Shown piece after piece: positions 61,560-64,000 of a stretch of 64,000 bases of DNA. The stretch comes from Treponema sp. (GTDB lineage Bacteria; Spirochaetota; Spirochaetia; Treponematales; Treponemataceae), in the NCBI GenBank assembly GCA_017934745.1, contig JAGBIY010000051.1:1-64000 (forward strand), written 5' to 3'. Numbering within the stretch: position 1 is the first letter of the stretch; each line of letters opens with the position of its first letter. Below the pieces are notes generated by a model. The model saw only the letters and a program-made list of their open reading frames with translations, had not been told where the DNA came from and made no database searches. Position numbers and translations under genes: made by a program.

Positions 61560-64000
61560 ACGCAAGCAGATTTTCCAGCGGCTCGTAGACGCGCTTTGTC
61601 CTTGGGATGCTGGCGAGGAAAATTGAACCGTAACGCTTCTCTATTATGCGCCTGTCAAGGACAACGACCGCCCCCTTGTCGTCCCCCCGCCTTATCAGCC
61701 GGCCGAAGCCCTGCCTGAATTTGATGACGGCCTCTGGAACGCTCAACTCCATGAACGAATTTCCGCCGTTTTTCTCTACAATCTCCGAGCGGGCTGAAAA
61801 AACCGGGTCGGAAGGCACGCCGAAAGGCAGTTTCACAATCACGACCTGCCGAAGCGACTCCCCCGGAACGTCGACCCCCTCCCAGAACGAATCCGTGGCG
61901 AACAGGACGCTGGCCGTGTCCTCCTTGAATTTCGACAGCAGCTTGAACCTGTCGTCGTCGCCCTGCTTCAAGAGCGTTATCCCCGAACCTTTCACAGACT
62001 CAGCCACAGCGTCGAACGTCTTCCGAAGCATATCGTAGGACGTGAAAAGGACGAGAGTCCTGCCGTTCGCCGCAAGGACAAGCAGGGAAACGCTCATGTC
62101 GACAAACGGCTGGAACTGCTGGTTGTCGGGAAAGGGAGCGTCCGATGGAACCGCGAAAACCATGTTCCTGTCATAGGGAAAAGGAGAATCGAATGCACCC
62201 CGCAGAACGCGCCCAGGCTCGACGAACTTCACGCCTGTTCTGGCCTCCCAAAAATCGAATTTCCCCTCGATTCCGAGCGTCGCCGAAGTGCATACGACAG
62301 ACTTCATCGGCTCGAACACCCCCTCGTTCATGAGAGGGGAAATGTCGAGCGGAGTCTGGACGAACTGGAAATAGAATGGAAAGTCGGAAGATGCCGCGAG
62401 AGCCGGAGGAAGCCTTGACTTTTGGAGCCAGAAGACGAGTTCTGGATGGTTCTCCCACTCGCAATAGTTCTGGCAGACGGTCACGCAGGCATCCAACCTG
62501 CGCAAAATCGACTTCGTCTCCCAGACAGCGGCCTCGTCCTTGTCCACATCGTCGATTCCGTCGAGCACCGTGCGCACAGACGTGACTATTTTCGCCACAG
62601 CCTTCTGCAAATCCCTCATTTTGAACAAAACGGAGGAGAATGCCTGCGCGTTTGCCGCTTTTATGCGGACAGAGAACTCATTGCCAACAAACGAGTCCGC
62701 CTCTTTCTCCAATTCAGAAAAAGCAGTCTTCGCATCCTCAATGTCCATCTCGATTTCAGCGGTCATATCCTCGCCGTCGCTGAGCGCGCTGACCGTGTAC
62801 AGGAAGCCGGAAACAGAACCTCGCTTGCGCCTGCACAAGAGGTTGAGCTGCTTGAGAAGCTTGAACCTGCTCAGATTCTGGCTGAAGAAGCTGGTGGCCG
62901 CACTCTCGACCCCGTGAGCCTCGTCGAAGACGATTCTTTTGTACGCCGGGAGAACAGCCGCACCGTCAAACCCCGCTCCGTCCATCCTCGACTGAATGTC
63001 GGCGAATAGAATGTGGTGGTTCACGACAAGGAGATTGGCGTCAGAAGCGTCCTTCTTCATCTTCATCACAAAGCATTTCGAATAGAATTTGCACCGCATA
63101 CCCATGCACGCGTCGGACTCGGAATTGACGCGCTGCCACAGACTTTCAGGCGGCTGAAAAGAGAGGTCGCTCCTGCTTCCGTCCTTCGTCTTTTTCGTCC
63201 ATTTCAGGATTTTCTCGAACGTGTCCGAATCGTCCGAAAACAAATCAGGCTCGTTCACGACTTCGTTCAATCGTCTCAGGCAGATGTAGTTCTGCCGCCC
63301 CTTCACCAGAACCGCGCTGACTTTTTTCCCGATGATTCTCTCGGCAAGCGGAATATCCTTCTCGAAGACCTGCTGCTGCAGATTTATAGTGCCCGTCGAT
63401 ACGACGACCCGCTCCTTGTTCGAGAGAGACCAGAGCATGGAAGGAATGAGATACGCGAACGACTTTCCGACACCAGTGCCGGCCTCGAACACGCCGACAG
63501 AATCAGAATTGAACACGTCAGTGATGCGCCTCAAAAGCTCAATCTGCGAAGGGCGCTCCTCATAATTCGAGAAGACTTTGGACAACGGGCCGTCTTTCGA
63601 AAGGTATGAAGCGACATCGTCGGAGGAAAGTTTTACAGTCTTCTGTCTTAGAGCGCACTCCATGACGACATAGACATCGGAGACATCGTTGTCCACGATG
63701 AAGAATCCCTTCCCGGCAGCAGAACAATCGGAGGCGACGACAAAATCCGCGTCGGACGGAGACAGATTCCCAGACGGGTGGTTGTGAATCAGCACATCGC
63801 ATTCAGTGGCGTCCATCAAATTGACAGGAACAGAATCCGCGCGCCCCCTTGCGGAAGCCCGGACGGAACACACGCGCCCGTCATCGTCCACATCTCCGCA
63901 AAAGAAGACCTCGTTTCCCCTCGCCTTCTCGATTTCCGCCCTAATGACGGCGACGGCATCATCCAAAAACCTCTTTTCGACTTCCCCAGAGCCTTTTTTC
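61540..64000 (-). CDS. JAMM (RadC-like)-DinG fusion helicase, 5' end outside window
   Basis: At least 819 codons are open to the window edge; a TTG at 63966 is in frame but the upstream frame continues, so the start may lie outside. The N-terminal part has a RadC-type JAMM motif HNHPSGNLSPSD (about residues 61-72 from that TTG). The rest is an XPD/DinG-type helicase: Walker A EAGTGVGKS, an iron-sulfur cluster set of cysteines (YIC, CMGMRC, KC), DEAH, and QGFGRLIRR with an ATPase end. DinG unwinds DNA-RNA or structured DNA in repair. The JAMM part suggests peptidase or DNA-repair-linked function; whether it is active is unknown. Confidence 0.85.
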   Translation of the reverse strand, partial: KKGSGEVEKRFLDDAVAVIRAEIEKARGNEVFFCGDVDDDGRVCSVRASARGRADSVPVNLMDATECDVLIHNHPSGNLSPSDADFVVASDCSAAGKGFFIVDNDVSDVYVVMECALRQKTVKLSSDDVASYLSKDGPLSKVFSNYEERPSQIELLRRITDVFNSDSVGVFEAGTGVGKSFAYLIPSMLWSLSNKERVVVSTGTINLQQQVFEKDIPLAERIIGKKVSAVLVKGRQNYICLRRLNEVVNEPDLFSDDSDTFEKILKWTKKTKDGSRSDLSFQPPESLWQRVNSESDACMGMRCKFYSKCFVMKMKKDASDANLLVVNHHILFADIQSRMDGAGFDGAAVLPAYKRIVFDEAHGVESAATSFFSQNLSRFKLLKQLNLLCRRKRGSVSGFLYTVSALSDGEDMTAEIEMDIEDAKTAFSELEKEADSFVGNEFSVRIKAANAQAFSSVLFKMRDLQKAVAKIVTSVRTVLDGIDDVDKDEAAVWETKSILRRLDACVTVCQNYCEWENHPELVFWLQKSRLPPALAASSDFPFYFQFVQTPLDISPLMNEGVFEPMKSVVCTSATLGIEGKFDFWEARTGVKFVEPGRVLRGAFDSPFPYDRNMVFAVPSDAPFPDNQQFQPFVDMSVSLLVLAANGRTLVLFTSYDMLRKTFDAVAESVKGSGITLLKQGDDDRFKLLSKFKEDTASVLFATDSFWEGVDVPGESLRQVVIVKLPFGVPSDPVFSARSEIVEKNGGNSFMELSVPEAVIKFRQGFGRLIRRGDDKGAVVVLDRRIIEKRYGSIFLASIPRTKRVYEPLENLLASTKAYL

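Noticed and set aside
1..64000. CRISPR arrays, insertion sequences, prophage and rRNA
   Set aside because: No spaced direct repeats, transposase or phage genes, or rRNA segments were seen. The only short repeats are the palindrome at 33-138 and the in-frame coding repeats.

Overview
The window looks like a chromosomal segment of a host-associated Treponema (Spirochaetota) with about 50-53% G+C. The main evidence is the treponemal flagellar block in its characteristic order (flbD-motA-motB-fliL-fliM-fliY-fliO-fliP-fliQ-fliR-flhB-flhA-flhF-flhG-membrane protein-fliA-fapA), the use of FliY in place of a plain FliN, lipoprotein signals typical of spirochaetes, and a eukaryote-like long IleRS. An arabinan/galactofuranose-type sugar locus suggests a polysaccharide-using gut or rumen lifestyle; that is inference.

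Layout. 1-3.05 kb: a SUMF1-fold exported protein preceded by a long imperfect palindrome, a metallophosphoesterase and hisC. 3.1-15.8 kb: a sugar-use locus with an outer-membrane barrel-like protein, a GH43 lipoprotein with an inserted jelly-roll-like domain, a YtfQ/R/T/YjfF-type ABC importer, and a second YtfQ-like lipoprotein in its own transcription unit with a YesM/YesN-type two-component system. 16-20.7 kb: a MATE transporter broken by one in-frame amber codon, a chemoreceptor and an orphan DNA methyltransferase. 20.7-37.1 kb: the flagellar export, motor and sigma-28 block on the minus strand. 37.2-43.9 kb: an OmpR-type two-component pair, hemW, lepB, smpB, a secreted unknown, a Sua5/YrdC protein and an FtsB/DivIC-like protein. 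44.1-52.4 kb: five tightly packed plus-strand genes: a very acidic repeat protein, an unknown, two tandem MAF (flagellin glycosyltransferase family) genes and a membrane protein with an acidic stalk and a degenerate GGDEF-like end. 52.4-64 kb: a cyclophilin-like lipoprotein, two lipoproteins downstream of ileS, an acyl-CoA synthetase, tRNA-Val and tRNA-Pro, a 59-residue zinc ribbon, an ATP-grasp enzyme and a JAMM-DinG fusion helicase cut by the window edge.

The most striking structure that cuts across genes is in the promoters. Several genes with no usable ribosome-binding site have a good sigma-70 promoter whose -10 box ends only 6-9 bases before the ATG, which predicts leaderless or almost leaderless mRNAs (methyltransferase, second sugar-binding lipoprotein, MATE, smpB, lepB, FtsB-like, GGDEF-like and cyclophilin-like genes). 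lepB and smpB, which are divergent, appear to share a single palindromic TTGCAA as -35 box for both directions. The most interesting candidate system is the acidic-protein/MAF operon at 44.1-52.4 kb. All functions are read from sequence and family knowledge; no database search was run.
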